DNA of 64,000 bases from positions 62,001 to 126,000 of the forward strand of contig JBBRAM010000005.1 of assembly GCA_038206765.1 (NCBI GenBank). The letters run 5' to 3'. Both the position numbers and the translations under genes were made by a program. The notes under the pieces are model-generated. The model did no database searches. It was given only the letters and a program-made list of their open reading frames with translations, and had not been told where the DNA came from. The DNA is from UKL13-2 sp038206765. Lineage in GTDB: Bacteria > Pseudomonadota > Gammaproteobacteria > Burkholderiales > Usitatibacteraceae. Shown in pieces: positions 24,489-33,084 of the stretch. Numbering within the stretch: position 1 is the first letter of the stretch; each line of letters begins with the position of its first letter.

Positions 24489-24932
24489 TCAACAGACCAG
24501 CGTCTTCCGATACACCAGAAAACCGCTTCGCGTGGCTATTTTGTTGTAAAGCGCCATTGCCACCTCGTTGGTTTCATGTGTTTGCCAATAAACCCGTTCG
24601 GCCCCTTGGGCGGTGGCTTCTTTGTAAACAGCCTCAATCAAAGCGCGGCCAACGCCTTTTCCGCGCCCGTCGGGGCTTACATATAAATCTTGCAAATAAA
24701 AAACCGGCTTGGTCGTCCAGCACCCAACATGCAACAGGTAATGCGCGATGCCATTCAAGCGATCGCCATCGAACGCGCCGAGTGCAAAAATAGGAATTGC
24801 CGGGTCATGAAATCGCTGCCAAGCGGCGGCAAGTTCCTCGTCGGTAATGGGTGTGTTGTAGAAGGATTTGTAGCCGATGGCCAGTGGCAGCCAAGCGGCG
24901 AAATCAGTTTTGAGGAGTGGTTTAATATGCAT
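24489..24932 (-). CDS. GNAT-family N-acetyltransferase
   Basis: With the ATG at 24932 the product is 147 residues, the usual GNAT size; the frame remains open upstream but lacks family features there. The acetyl-CoA-binding motif is LYVSPDGRGKGVGRALIEAVYKEA, and the C-terminal VYWQTHETNEVAMALYNKIATRSGFLVYRK is a typical GNAT ending. A small-molecule or protein acceptor is possible; nothing in the sequence or context identifies it. Confidence 0.85.
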   Translation of the reverse strand: MHIKPLLKTDFAAWLPLAIGYKSFYNTPITDEELAAAWQRFHDPAIPIFALGAFDGDRLNGIAHYLLHVGCWTTKPVFYLQDLYVSPDGRGKGVGRALIEAVYKEATAQGAERVYWQTHETNEVAMALYNKIATRSGFLVYRKTLVC

Positions 24933-25151
24933 GGTGAATATTGTCCATGTCGATTCTTTCGAAATAAAATTTATGCTTGGCGACATACGAGAATTCCGCG
25001 AGCCCCGCATCCAGAGTGACATTTAGAGGGATATTAGGCAAGCTTGTTACTAGGCACCTTAAATGCAAGAGCCGTTCTTGATCACTTGATGTTTTGATGC
25101 GTCATCTTTAGACTCAAATTGAATATTCATTTTACGATGCGGGGAGGCAAT

Positions 25152-25796
25152 ATGGAACGACTGCAAGAGCTGAGAACACACTGGTTCAATATGCACTCTT
25201 CAATAAAAGCGGTAAAAAATTTTCGGCCTACTTTTTCTTGGTTGAAATTGTTGATCGGCGCGGTGGTGGTTTTTGTTTTGGGTTTCTCCGCTGGCCTTCT
25301 CAAAGGAATTGATGAGGGCACGCACTCAAAAAATATCTCCGGAGCGCTATCAAGTATGTTTGCCGCTAGGTCTGAAGCCGAGAACGATTTTACGCTGACC
25401 GACCGTCAGCGCAGGCGCGATGTTGACATCATCGTTTTAAATTACGCGCAGGAACTAGAGCAACCAGATTGGCAGCGGCGTGTTTTCCGCGTGGTTTATG
25501 GCCCGCTTTTGCGCCACAGTCTCGATAGGCGGCAAGAACTTGGCGTGCTGAAGCGAATAGCCGGAGACCGTTTAACTTTTATGCCTAAACCGCAATTTGC
25601 AACCCTTAACGAACTCAACCAAAAACTGTATGTTGACATACTGAAAACCCTCGAAACTCAATATGAAAAGACGGCAGCAGCTTACTCGGCAGTATTAGAG
25701 CGAGAGGTTAAGCCTATAGAATTAGTGACCAGTTGGGAACTTAAAGACGAAATGAAGTCGCGTGATATGGCGCGAAAAATAGCAATGGGGCGTTAA
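25152..25796 (+). CDS. Hypothetical single-pass membrane protein
   Basis: The ATG at 25152 is preceded by GGGGAGG, so the product is 214 residues. It starts with a short basic cytoplasmic part, then a membrane helix (LKLLIGAVVVFVLGFSAGLL, about residues 33-52). The remaining 160 residues are soluble and charged, including two helical stretches. I do not recognise the family. Upstream and downstream genes are on the opposite strand, so it is a single-gene unit. Confidence 0.6.
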   Translation: MERLQELRTHWFNMHSSIKAVKNFRPTFSWLKLLIGAVVVFVLGFSAGLLKGIDEGTHSKNISGALSSMFAARSEAENDFTLTDRQRRRDVDIIVLNYAQELEQPDWQRRVFRVVYGPLLRHSLDRRQELGVLKRIAGDRLTFMPKPQFATLNELNQKLYVDILKTLETQYEKTAAAYSAVLEREVKPIELVTSWELKDEMKSRDMARKIAMGR

Positions 25797-25831
25797 GTCA
25801 TGCGTACAATCGCCGCATTTGCGAAGCGGCA

Positions 25832-26095
25832 CTAATCAGCCGTCAGTAGGAACGCGATTTTATTTTGTTTTGGTAATTGTTTAATTGCATACTCGGCTAT
25901 TGAGGCTTCAGACCGATTGGGATAGGCTTTTATGCCCACTATTTTTTTTGGTGCATTCGCTCTGGTATATTTCGCGCCTTTGCCGCTGAGGTGCTGGGCG
26001 AAGCGGCGTTCTACATTGGTGGTAATGCCCGCGTAGAGCGCACCATTGTTGCATTCGAGCAGGTAAAGGTACCATGCGGGCTTCTCCGCAGCCAT
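25832..26095 (-). CDS. GIY-YIG nuclease domain protein
   Basis: The 87-residue product is essentially a stand-alone GIY-YIG domain: WYLYLLECNNGALYAGITTNVERRFAQHLSGKGAKYTR. The YLYLL and YAGIT segments hold the two motif tyrosines and Arg follows in RRF. The family (YhbQ-like) contains predicted structure-specific endonucleases. The start at 26095 is chosen because GGAAGG lies ten bases upstream; the open frame extends further without family similarity. Confidence 0.85.
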   Translation of the reverse strand: MAAEKPAWYLYLLECNNGALYAGITTNVERRFAQHLSGKGAKYTRANAPKKIVGIKAYPNRSEASIAEYAIKQLPKQNKIAFLLTAD

Positions 26096-26389
26096 TTGCT
26101 TAGGACCTTCCCGAGGTGAGGCAATTTTTCTCCTTGCGCATGCGCCAGGTAGGAATCGGGGCAATCCCAGCAATCGGGGGCAGGGATCCAAACTCAGGAA
26201 TTGGGCGGCGATAAGTGATGTTGATATTCATTGAAGGCTAACAATAGCAGATCGGGCGACAGCACTAAATTCGAGATCGCCAATTCTTCACGAAAAGGGA
26301 CATTGGATCGCAACAACTTGTGTTAAAACAGTAAGGTTAAAAATCTGCAAAATCAAAAGCGCCAATCATATTAAAACACCACTCGTCTC

Positions 26390-27664
26390 ATGAAAAAAAT
26401 CATCCAAAACGTAACCGACCATCCGGCCGTCCAACACCTAGGCCCAGGGCTCATCACAGGCGCGGCCGACGATGATCCCTCGGGCATCGCGACTTATTCT
26501 CAAGCCGGGGCGCAGTTTGGCTACAACATGCTTTGGACTGTGGTCTTTACCTACCCATTGATGGCAGGTATACAGATGGTGAGTGCGCGCCTGGGGTTTG
26601 TTACGGGCAAAGGGCTGGCCACTAATATTCGCGAGCATTTTCCGCTTTGGGTTTTATACATGGTGGTAGGACTATTGCTGTTGGCTAATATTATTAATAT
26701 TGCAGCCGATATCGCGGCAATGGCGGAGGCGCTGCGTTTATTGGCGGGTGGTTCGACACATATTTACTCAGTCACCTTCGGTTTGTTGTGCCTCGCGTTG
26801 CAGGTATTTCTGCCTTATGAGGTCTATGTGCGCTACCTGAAATGGCTCACCCTCGCTTTGCTTTCGTACGTCGCCATGGTGGTGGTGATCGATGTGCCAT
26901 GGGGGTTAGTGATTAAGCGTGCGGTGTGGCCTCAACTCTCATGGGACAACGACACCATCATGATGGTGGTTGCCGTATTTGGTACGACCATTAGCCCTTA
27001 TTTATTTTTCTGGCAGGCCGCCCAAGAAATGGAAGATTTGCGCGGAAATAAGCCGGGGACCGGATCACTGCCACACAGCAAGGAAGAGGCTCGCCATCAT
27101 CTACGCCGCATACGCTGGGACACCTTAGTCGGCATGGGATTTTCAAATTTAGTCGCCTTTTTTATTATCCTATCCACGGCAGCCACGTTACATGCCAGCG
27201 GCATTACCAATATTCAAAGCTCTGCACAAGCTGCTGAAGCTCTGCGGCCGTTAGCGGGAGAATTTACGTTCTTCCTGTTTAGTTTGGGCATAATCGGTAC
27301 GGGTCTATTGGCGATACCCGTATTGGCCGGATCCGCCGCCTATGCGGTTGCCGAGGCATTTGATTGGAAGACAGGGCTGGATTTAAAGCCTTATGAGGGA
27401 CGGCGTTTTTATAGCATCGTGATGATCGCCACGTTGGGCGGGGTGATCCTGTGCTTCATGCCGATTGATCCGATGAAAGAACTTTTCTATAGCGCCGTCA
27501 TTAACGGCGTGATTGCCGTGCCGATCATGGCGGTGATGATGGTGCTGGCCACGCGGCAGGCGGTAATGGGTAGCTATGCCATTGGCAGTCGTCTGCGCTG
27601 GCTGGGGTGGCTGGCGACCGCGGTGATGGCGGCGGCGGTGGTCGCAATGTTTGTGACAATGTAG
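26390..27664 (+). CDS. Nramp-related divalent metal transporter, non-canonical
   Basis: The 424-residue protein has about 11 hydrophobic helices and the Nramp fold pattern. The first helix region reads GLITGAADDDPSGIATYSQAGAQFGY, where canonical Nramp has DPGN. The sixth helix reads VFGTTISPYLFFWQAAQE, where canonical Nramp has a metal-binding Met (MPHNLYLHS). Both metal-site motifs therefore differ, as in the Nramp-related branch that transports other ions or is uncharacterised. Mg2+, Mn2+ or another substrate is possible. It lies alone with 195-base spacers on each side. Confidence 0.85.
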   Translation: MKKIIQNVTDHPAVQHLGPGLITGAADDDPSGIATYSQAGAQFGYNMLWTVVFTYPLMAGIQMVSARLGFVTGKGLATNIREHFPLWVLYMVVGLLLLANIINIAADIAAMAEALRLLAGGSTHIYSVTFGLLCLALQVFLPYEVYVRYLKWLTLALLSYVAMVVVIDVPWGLVIKRAVWPQLSWDNDTIMMVVAVFGTTISPYLFFWQAAQEMEDLRGNKPGTGSLPHSKEEARHHLRRIRWDTLVGMGFSNLVAFFIILSTAATLHASGITNIQSSAQAAEALRPLAGEFTFFLFSLGIIGTGLLAIPVLAGSAAYAVAEAFDWKTGLDLKPYEGRRFYSIVMIATLGGVILCFMPIDPMKELFYSAVINGVIAVPIMAVMMVLATRQAVMGSYAIGSRLRWLGWLATAVMAAAVVAMFVTM

Positions 27665-27859
27665 GTGCCGTATCGTTTACTGAGGCTGACATTTGCAAAA
27701 ATTCACAATTCTCAAACCGTAATCCATAGCCAAGGCTATTTTCGCAGCGCATACTCAGTCAATAATACTGCCGATTAACGGCTTTTCGGCACATCCAACC
27801 AGCAAACGAGGCAATTCCCCAATAAAAATTTACGTGCGCGCTTATCTGAAAAATTAATC

Positions 27860-29020
27860 GTGACTAGTCGTGAACCACAACTGTATGCCGGCCTTGCGTC
27901 CTCAAGTTTGGTCTCCTTTGAGCTCCATCAGGCGGCATATGCGGCAATTCATGCCACCAGAGTTGCCGGAGACACCTTGGAAGGTACGCGGCTGGCCCGA
28001 CGTGCCTTGCTCTTGGCGAAGGTTGAAAATAATGCGCCCGCTATCGTCGAGGCACTCAATTTACTGGCAATCTGCCAAGCGGCTAACGGCGCCTTTATTG
28101 AAGCCATTGCCGGCTCGATTGATGCGTTTCATGCGGCCCGAAAGGTACAAGATCGTTTGGCCATGGTGCACGCCATGACAACATTGTCTGGCGCGGCATC
28201 GTTTATTTTAGAAACGCCGGATGTTTCGTTAGGCATGCTCGATGAATGCCTAAAGTTTGCGTTGCAGCTCAATAACGTTCCGCTGGAGGCACGAGTCAGA
28301 AATTTGCGCGGGCTCGCTTTTGACCTGCTGCATCGCCATACCGAGAGCGAAAACGAGTTTGTTCGCGCCATGCAACTTGTGCCGCTTGCCGGGAAAAATA
28401 TTCCGAGAGCAATGGTGGCGGCGAACCATGCACATGTTGTAATTAACCATGCCTGCCTTGCGAGCGTAGACACCGATTCAGCCGACTCAGCGGATTCCTC
28501 CGCTTACGCCAGGCATCTGCTTCACGCGCAGCACCTCTCTGATACTGCGCTTCAAATTGCGCTTGCGGATCAGAATCGCATGGCGGAATCGATAGTTCGC
28601 TTTGACCGCGGCAATTTATTTGTGCTGTTTGGCGAGATAGAGATTGCGGCGGCGGAGTTCAAACAGGCCATGCGGTTTGCAAAGCTCGCCAAGCAGGGTG
28701 CGCGCGTCGCAAAAATTCATGTGGCGATGGCAAAAATCCGCTTGCTGGAAAACAATCACGCGGCGGCGCTAATCGACTACGAAACGGCGTTATCGGCAGC
28801 CGAATCGCATCGGCCAATGCGCCTGATTAGCCAAATATATCATGATAAAAGTAGCTTGCAACGTCAACTGGGGCATCTCAAAAGAGCCGATGTGTTGGAG
28901 CAGATGTCGAACAAAGAGGCAGCGATATTCTCACGCGAGAGCGAGCAAACACGCCGCATGCTGACCAAATTTTGGCAGGATTTGCCAAGTGAAATAGGTG
29001 TTGATTCGCCGGGCGATTAG
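27860..29020 (+). CDS. TPR-like helical repeat protein
   Basis: Several 34-40-residue helix pairs are visible through this 386-residue protein. Examples are TRLARRALLLAKVENNAPAIVEALNLLAICQAANGAFIEAIAGSIDAF and AAAEFKQAMRFAKLAKQGARVAKIHVAMAKIRLLENNHAAALIDYETALSAAE. This is the tetratricopeptide pattern of a protein-protein interaction scaffold. No signal peptide, enzymatic domain or membrane helix is present. Such repeats often precede a GGDEF domain in related proteins, but none follows here. Function unknown. GTG at 27860 is the assumed start. Confidence 0.65.
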   Translation: MTSREPQLYAGLASSSLVSFELHQAAYAAIHATRVAGDTLEGTRLARRALLLAKVENNAPAIVEALNLLAICQAANGAFIEAIAGSIDAFHAARKVQDRLAMVHAMTTLSGAASFILETPDVSLGMLDECLKFALQLNNVPLEARVRNLRGLAFDLLHRHTESENEFVRAMQLVPLAGKNIPRAMVAANHAHVVINHACLASVDTDSADSADSSAYARHLLHAQHLSDTALQIALADQNRMAESIVRFDRGNLFVLFGEIEIAAAEFKQAMRFAKLAKQGARVAKIHVAMAKIRLLENNHAAALIDYETALSAAESHRPMRLISQIYHDKSSLQRQLGHLKRADVLEQMSNKEAAIFSRESEQTRRMLTKFWQDLPSEIGVDSPGD

Positions 29021-29114
29021 CCACTGTTAACGAGTGAAATGTTTGGAATTTTTGTTTGGGGATGCTTTTTCACGTCGGCAATCGAATGTCATTGGCGCCA
29101 CGACAAATTTCGCA

Positions 29115-30287
29115 TCATGATAATTTGCGCCATAAAAACTCCAGCGGTCCTATTGAGAAATTTCTTAAATAAATATGGCTCAGCATCAGCTGTGCAGCGT
29201 AAATCAGCATGGCGATTTGCAGCATTTGAAATTGCGTCAACCCACTGCCCAACGCGAAACCGTAGCCATATAACAACGTGCCCATGAGAATCGATTGCGT
29301 GATGTAATTAGTGAGCGCAATTCTGCCGGCGGATGCGAAAAAAATCAGCAAGCGTTTGCCGATGGCGGATGTCGAAAATAGTGCAACCAGCGCAACGTAG
29401 GCTGCCGCTAATATTGGGATAAAGCTTGATGCCAACATGTGTACAAAGCTTGGCGCGGCGGTTGGTGACTGTGCCTGTTCAACCGCGCCAAGTGCATAAA
29501 AGATATTGAGCGGCACCCCGATCAAGGTTGCTGTAAACAATATTTTTCTCCAATGGGTTCGGTGTTGCTCAACATGCTTGAGCCATTTCATTTTTGCAGT
29601 GAGTGCGCCAAGCAAAAAAAGTAACATGATTTGCGGCATCGTAAAAATATAACCGAGTGCAATTTGCCAATAGTCTTGCCACCGCTGCCGAGTAATATCG
29701 AGATAGGTGCCTGTTGTATAAATCGAAAAAAGACGGTCCACCTCCTGAAGCTGCATTTGTTGGGCGACCAATTGGTTCTGGTCAGCCTCGGCACCGGATG
29801 TGGATACCACAAGGATGGCGCTGAGCAGGGCGGTAACACATGCAACGACGAGCCAAAATTTAACCGTTTGCCATAATTCGTGGGCATTTTTGCCGATGTG
29901 TCGCCGCAATATAAATCCGGTTACCGCATAGCGACTTAAAATGTCGCCGAAGTATAAAAATATTCCATGCACCGCACCCAAAAAAAACATGATTCGCAAA
30001 CGAGAGGCGAAGCGCGACGCGGCGTCTTCGCCTGCAGCGTTCCAATGTTGGGTCTGCACCGCAAAACCATAGCCAAAGCAGAAGCAAAAGATGGGATAGG
30101 CTTTGTACTCAAGAAGCAGCGCCGTAAGGAATACGGTGGCACGGTCTGCAAATTTACTGTCGACACTCAATACGCCCAGCGTTGGCCCGGAAAGTCCCCA
30201 CACAAAGCTTTGAATATTGACAGCGAGAATACCAAACAACGCTAAACCACGGAAGGCATCAATGCAGAGGCTTCGGTTTGCATTCAT
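29115..30287 (-). CDS. DUF418 (YeiB-like) membrane protein
   Basis: The 390-residue protein begins IDAFRGLALFGILAVNIQSF, the DUF418 start. Roughly eight to ten hydrophobic helices follow, and a C-terminal part with GRIALTNYITQSILMGTLLYGYGF and HIYLRNFSIGPLEFLWR. These are the conserved blocks of the family, which is related to membrane acyltransferases. No substrate is known. It is last in the minus-strand run that begins with aceE, 21 bases after the DUF4124 gene. Confidence 0.85.
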   Translation of the reverse strand: MNANRSLCIDAFRGLALFGILAVNIQSFVWGLSGPTLGVLSVDSKFADRATVFLTALLLEYKAYPIFCFCFGYGFAVQTQHWNAAGEDAASRFASRLRIMFFLGAVHGIFLYFGDILSRYAVTGFILRRHIGKNAHELWQTVKFWLVVACVTALLSAILVVSTSGAEADQNQLVAQQMQLQEVDRLFSIYTTGTYLDITRQRWQDYWQIALGYIFTMPQIMLLFLLGALTAKMKWLKHVEQHRTHWRKILFTATLIGVPLNIFYALGAVEQAQSPTAAPSFVHMLASSFIPILAAAYVALVALFSTSAIGKRLLIFFASAGRIALTNYITQSILMGTLLYGYGFALGSGLTQFQMLQIAMLIYAAQLMLSHIYLRNFSIGPLEFLWRKLS

Positions 30288-30308
30288 GCGACGTCGCGCG
30301 GACTGAAG

Positions 30309-30878
30309 CTATCGTTCAACGAATTCTTTTGTTGCGCTCGAATCGATGCTGTTGTCACCGCGGAGTGCACAGGTGAATGACTTGCGATCACCGTTGCGTA
30401 ACTTGTTTTTTTCTTCCAGCGTGACGACCAAAATCATTCGCTCAGCTTGGGTGCCGTTGTCCAGTAGCCACATCCGTTTAAACACTCTGCCGCTGAAAAT
30501 AAAAGAGTCCGAGATATGCTCCAAATCGCCGCGATGGGTATTCACGCAGGCATCCATTTCGGCTTGAGACGGGGAGCGCGCAATCGGGACCCGGGTCTCA
30601 CCATTCGCGCCAACAATTGCTTTGCCGCTTACAACACGGCCGCCGGCACTAGCTGCGGGGTCGGTCGATTCTGATTCTCTTCGCAGTTTTTTCTGTGTCT
30701 GTTCGTTGGCGCAGGGTGTTTCTTGGTAGGTCGTTTTACCGTTCGTATCCTTGCACTTGTAAAGTTCGGCAGAAGCGGTCGTGCACCACGCCAGCCCAAG
30801 CCCCGCGAGCAGAGACGCGATCATCCTAAATGATGATGAACTGAACATTGGAGTTGAATTGTTTAAAGGCTTCGTCAT
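30309..30878 (-). CDS. DUF4124 domain exported protein
   Basis: A hydrophobic signal (SFRMIASLLAGLGLAWCTTASA) leads into LYKCKDTNGKTTYQETPC, the core of DUF4124, a short periplasmic domain with a Cys pair found widely in betaproteobacteria. The remaining part of the 189 residues holds a further Cys pair and is not recognised. It starts four bases after the cupin gene, so they are probably co-transcribed. Confidence 0.82.
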   Translation of the reverse strand: MTKPLNNSTPMFSSSSFRMIASLLAGLGLAWCTTASAELYKCKDTNGKTTYQETPCANEQTQKKLRRESESTDPAASAGGRVVSGKAIVGANGETRVPIARSPSQAEMDACVNTHRGDLEHISDSFIFSGRVFKRMWLLDNGTQAERMILVVTLEEKNKLRNGDRKSFTCALRGDNSIDSSATKEFVER

Positions 30879-30882
30879 TTAT

Positions 30883-31212
30883 TTAATCCACTATAAAAAG
30901 TTTAGCGCCGATTTCGGTTGTTGAGCGGTGCGGCTCGGCGCTATCCGCGACTTGATAGCTCATGCCCGGTGTTAATTTAAATGTTCGGCCATCGGCGAGC
31001 TCAGTTTGCAGTTCGCCCTCAAGGCAAAGCAAAATGTGGCCTTTGCTACACCAATGGTCGGCTACATACCCTGCAGTATATTCGACCATTCGCACGCGAA
31101 TTTTGCCAAATTGTCGGGTACGCCAAAAAGCCAAACCAGCGTCGCCTTTGTGTTCGGTTTGCTCCACCTGCGCCCAGTCGGTGATACCGAAAGGAATATC
31201 ACTGAGCTGCAC
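30883..31212 (-). CDS. DHCW-motif cupin fold protein
   Basis: The 109-residue single-domain cupin contains ADHWCSKGHILLCLEGEL, the motif that names the family. The second cupin motif is AEPHRSTTEIGAKLFIVD. Cupins of this size bind a metal in a small beta-barrel; the activity of this family is unknown. It starts with GTG nine bases after lpdA ends and precedes the DUF4124 gene by four bases. Confidence 0.88.
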   Translation of the reverse strand: MQLSDIPFGITDWAQVEQTEHKGDAGLAFWRTRQFGKIRVRMVEYTAGYVADHWCSKGHILLCLEGELQTELADGRTFKLTPGMSYQVADSAEPHRSTTEIGAKLFIVD

Positions 31213-31221
31213 CTGGCAGCC

Positions 31222-33075
31222 CTATTTTTTCGGCGGCGGTAAGTCGGTGCAGACGCCCTCAAACACTTCAGCAGCCATGCCAATCGATTCGCCCAGTGTC
31301 GGGTGCGGGTGAATCGTTTTGCCGATGTCAGTGGCATCACATCCCATCTCGATGGCCAGCGCTAATTCGCCGATGATGTCGCCCGCGTGGGTGCCGACGA
31401 TCGCGCCACCGATGATGCGATGCGTCTCCGCATCAAAAATCAACTTCGTGAAGCCCTCATCGCGGCCATTTGCAATTGCACGGCCCGATGCAGCCCACGG
31501 GAAGGTTGATTTCTGAATTTTCAAGCCTTTCGCTTTGGCATCATCTTCGGTCACGCCAACCCATGCGATTTCCGGGTCGGTATAGGCAACCGACGGAATG
31601 ACGCGGGCGTCAAAAAATGATTTTTGTCCAGCCGCCGCTTCGGCTGCGACATGGCCCTCATGCACCGCTTTGTGCGCCAACATCGGCTGGCCAACGATGT
31701 CGCCGATCGCGAAAATATTCGGCACATTGGTGCGCATTTGTTTATCGGTTTCGATAAACCCGCGATCGGTTACGCTAACGCCCGCATTGGCTGCGCTGAT
31801 TTTTTTACCGTTGGGTGCGCGACCTACCGCCATTAACACCATGTCGTAGCGCACGGGTTCTTTGGGTACCGTGTTGCTGCCACCTGCGCCTTCAAAAGTC
31901 ACGTAAATGCCGTCGGACTTCGCTTCAACGCCAACCGTTTTTGTGTTGAGCATGATGTTGTCAAAGCGATGCGCGTTAAATTTTTGCCAGACCTTAACGA
32001 GGTCTCGATCTGCGCCCTGCATCAGGCCGTCCAGCATTTCGACGACATCTAATCGCGTGCCTAGTGTGGAATAGACCGTTCCCATCTCCAAGCCAATAAT
32101 CCCGCCGCCGATTACCAGCATTTTTTTCGGAATTTCTTTGAGTGCAAGCGCGCCGGTGGAATCCACAATGCGTGGGTCCGTTGGAATAAACGGCAACCGT
32201 ACTACTTGCGAGCCGGCCGCGATGATCGCGTTTTTAAACTTGATGACTTTCTTTTCGCCCGACTTTTCTTGGGCAGCGCCGGTGGTGATTTCAACTTGGA
32301 TGTGATTCGCATCGAGGAATTGTCCGACGCCTCGCACTACCTCGACTTTGCGCATTTTCGCCATTCCGGCCAAGCCACCGGTCAGCTTGCCAACCACTTT
32401 ATCTTTCCAGCCGCGCAGTTTATCAAGATCGATTTGCGGTTTCCCAAAGCTGATGCCGTGATCGGCTAATGCCGCCGCCTCATCAGCCACCGCAGCGACG
32501 TGCAGCAGTGCCTTGGATGGGATGCAGCCCACATTCAAACAAACGCCGCCGAGCTGCGCGAAGCGCTCAATGATGATGGTTTTGAGGCCGAGGTCGGCAG
32601 CGCGGAACGCGGCAGAATAGCCACCCGGGCCGGCGCCTAGGACCATCATTTCGCATTCCATATCAACCGGACCAGAATAAGCGCCGGCTTTCGGAGCCAT
32701 TGCAGGCAATGCTTCAAACGCCTTGCTAGGCGCGGTGTTTCGTTGCGATCCTGCCTCCGGGGACGGGGTTGATGGCTTGGAGACGCCCGCCGATACAGGG
32801 GTTTGCGTCACTGGCGTCGTTGCGGACGCCGTTACTGTTTCTTCAAGCACTAAAACCAGCGATCCCATCGAAACCTTATCGCCAACTTTAACTTTGATTT
32901 CCTTCACCACGCCGCCATGGGTTGATGGAACTTCCATCGTGGCTTTATCGCTTTCCAGCGAAACCAATGAGTCTTCTTTTTTAATCGTATCGCCGACTTT
33001 GACGAAAATTTCAATTACGGGAATATCGGTGAAGTCGCCGATATCGGGAACGTTGACATCAATTAAATTTGTCAT
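31222..33075 (-). CDS. lpdA: Dihydrolipoamide dehydrogenase with N-terminal lipoyl domain (PDH E3)
   Basis: E3 reoxidises the dihydrolipoyl arms of the pyruvate dehydrogenase complex and makes NADH. Residues 1-78 form a lipoyl domain (ESDKATMEVPSTHGG, Lys modified). A Ala/Pro/Ser linker follows, then the flavoprotein with GAGPGGYSAAFRAADLGL, redox pair GGVCLNVGCIPSKALLH, and C-terminal HPHPTLGE with the catalytic His. The fused lipoyl domain is usual in betaproteobacteria and Neisseria. It is almost identical to that of AceF, which points to a duplication. AGGTGG before the ATG at 33075 sets the start. The gene begins ten bases after aceF ends. Confidence 0.96.
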   Translation of the reverse strand: MTNLIDVNVPDIGDFTDIPVIEIFVKVGDTIKKEDSLVSLESDKATMEVPSTHGGVVKEIKVKVGDKVSMGSLVLVLEETVTASATTPVTQTPVSAGVSKPSTPSPEAGSQRNTAPSKAFEALPAMAPKAGAYSGPVDMECEMMVLGAGPGGYSAAFRAADLGLKTIIIERFAQLGGVCLNVGCIPSKALLHVAAVADEAAALADHGISFGKPQIDLDKLRGWKDKVVGKLTGGLAGMAKMRKVEVVRGVGQFLDANHIQVEITTGAAQEKSGEKKVIKFKNAIIAAGSQVVRLPFIPTDPRIVDSTGALALKEIPKKMLVIGGGIIGLEMGTVYSTLGTRLDVVEMLDGLMQGADRDLVKVWQKFNAHRFDNIMLNTKTVGVEAKSDGIYVTFEGAGGSNTVPKEPVRYDMVLMAVGRAPNGKKISAANAGVSVTDRGFIETDKQMRTNVPNIFAIGDIVGQPMLAHKAVHEGHVAAEAAAGQKSFFDARVIPSVAYTDPEIAWVGVTEDDAKAKGLKIQKSTFPWAASGRAIANGRDEGFTKLIFDAETHRIIGGAIVGTHAGDIIGELALAIEMGCDATDIGKTIHPHPTLGESIGMAAEVFEGVCTDLPPPKK

Positions 33076-33084
33076 CGTCACCAC

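Noticed and set aside
30638..30660. CGCCGGCACTAGCTGCGGG in the DUF4124 gene as a repeat copy
   Set aside because: The right half does not match the family; the shared CACTAG may be chance.
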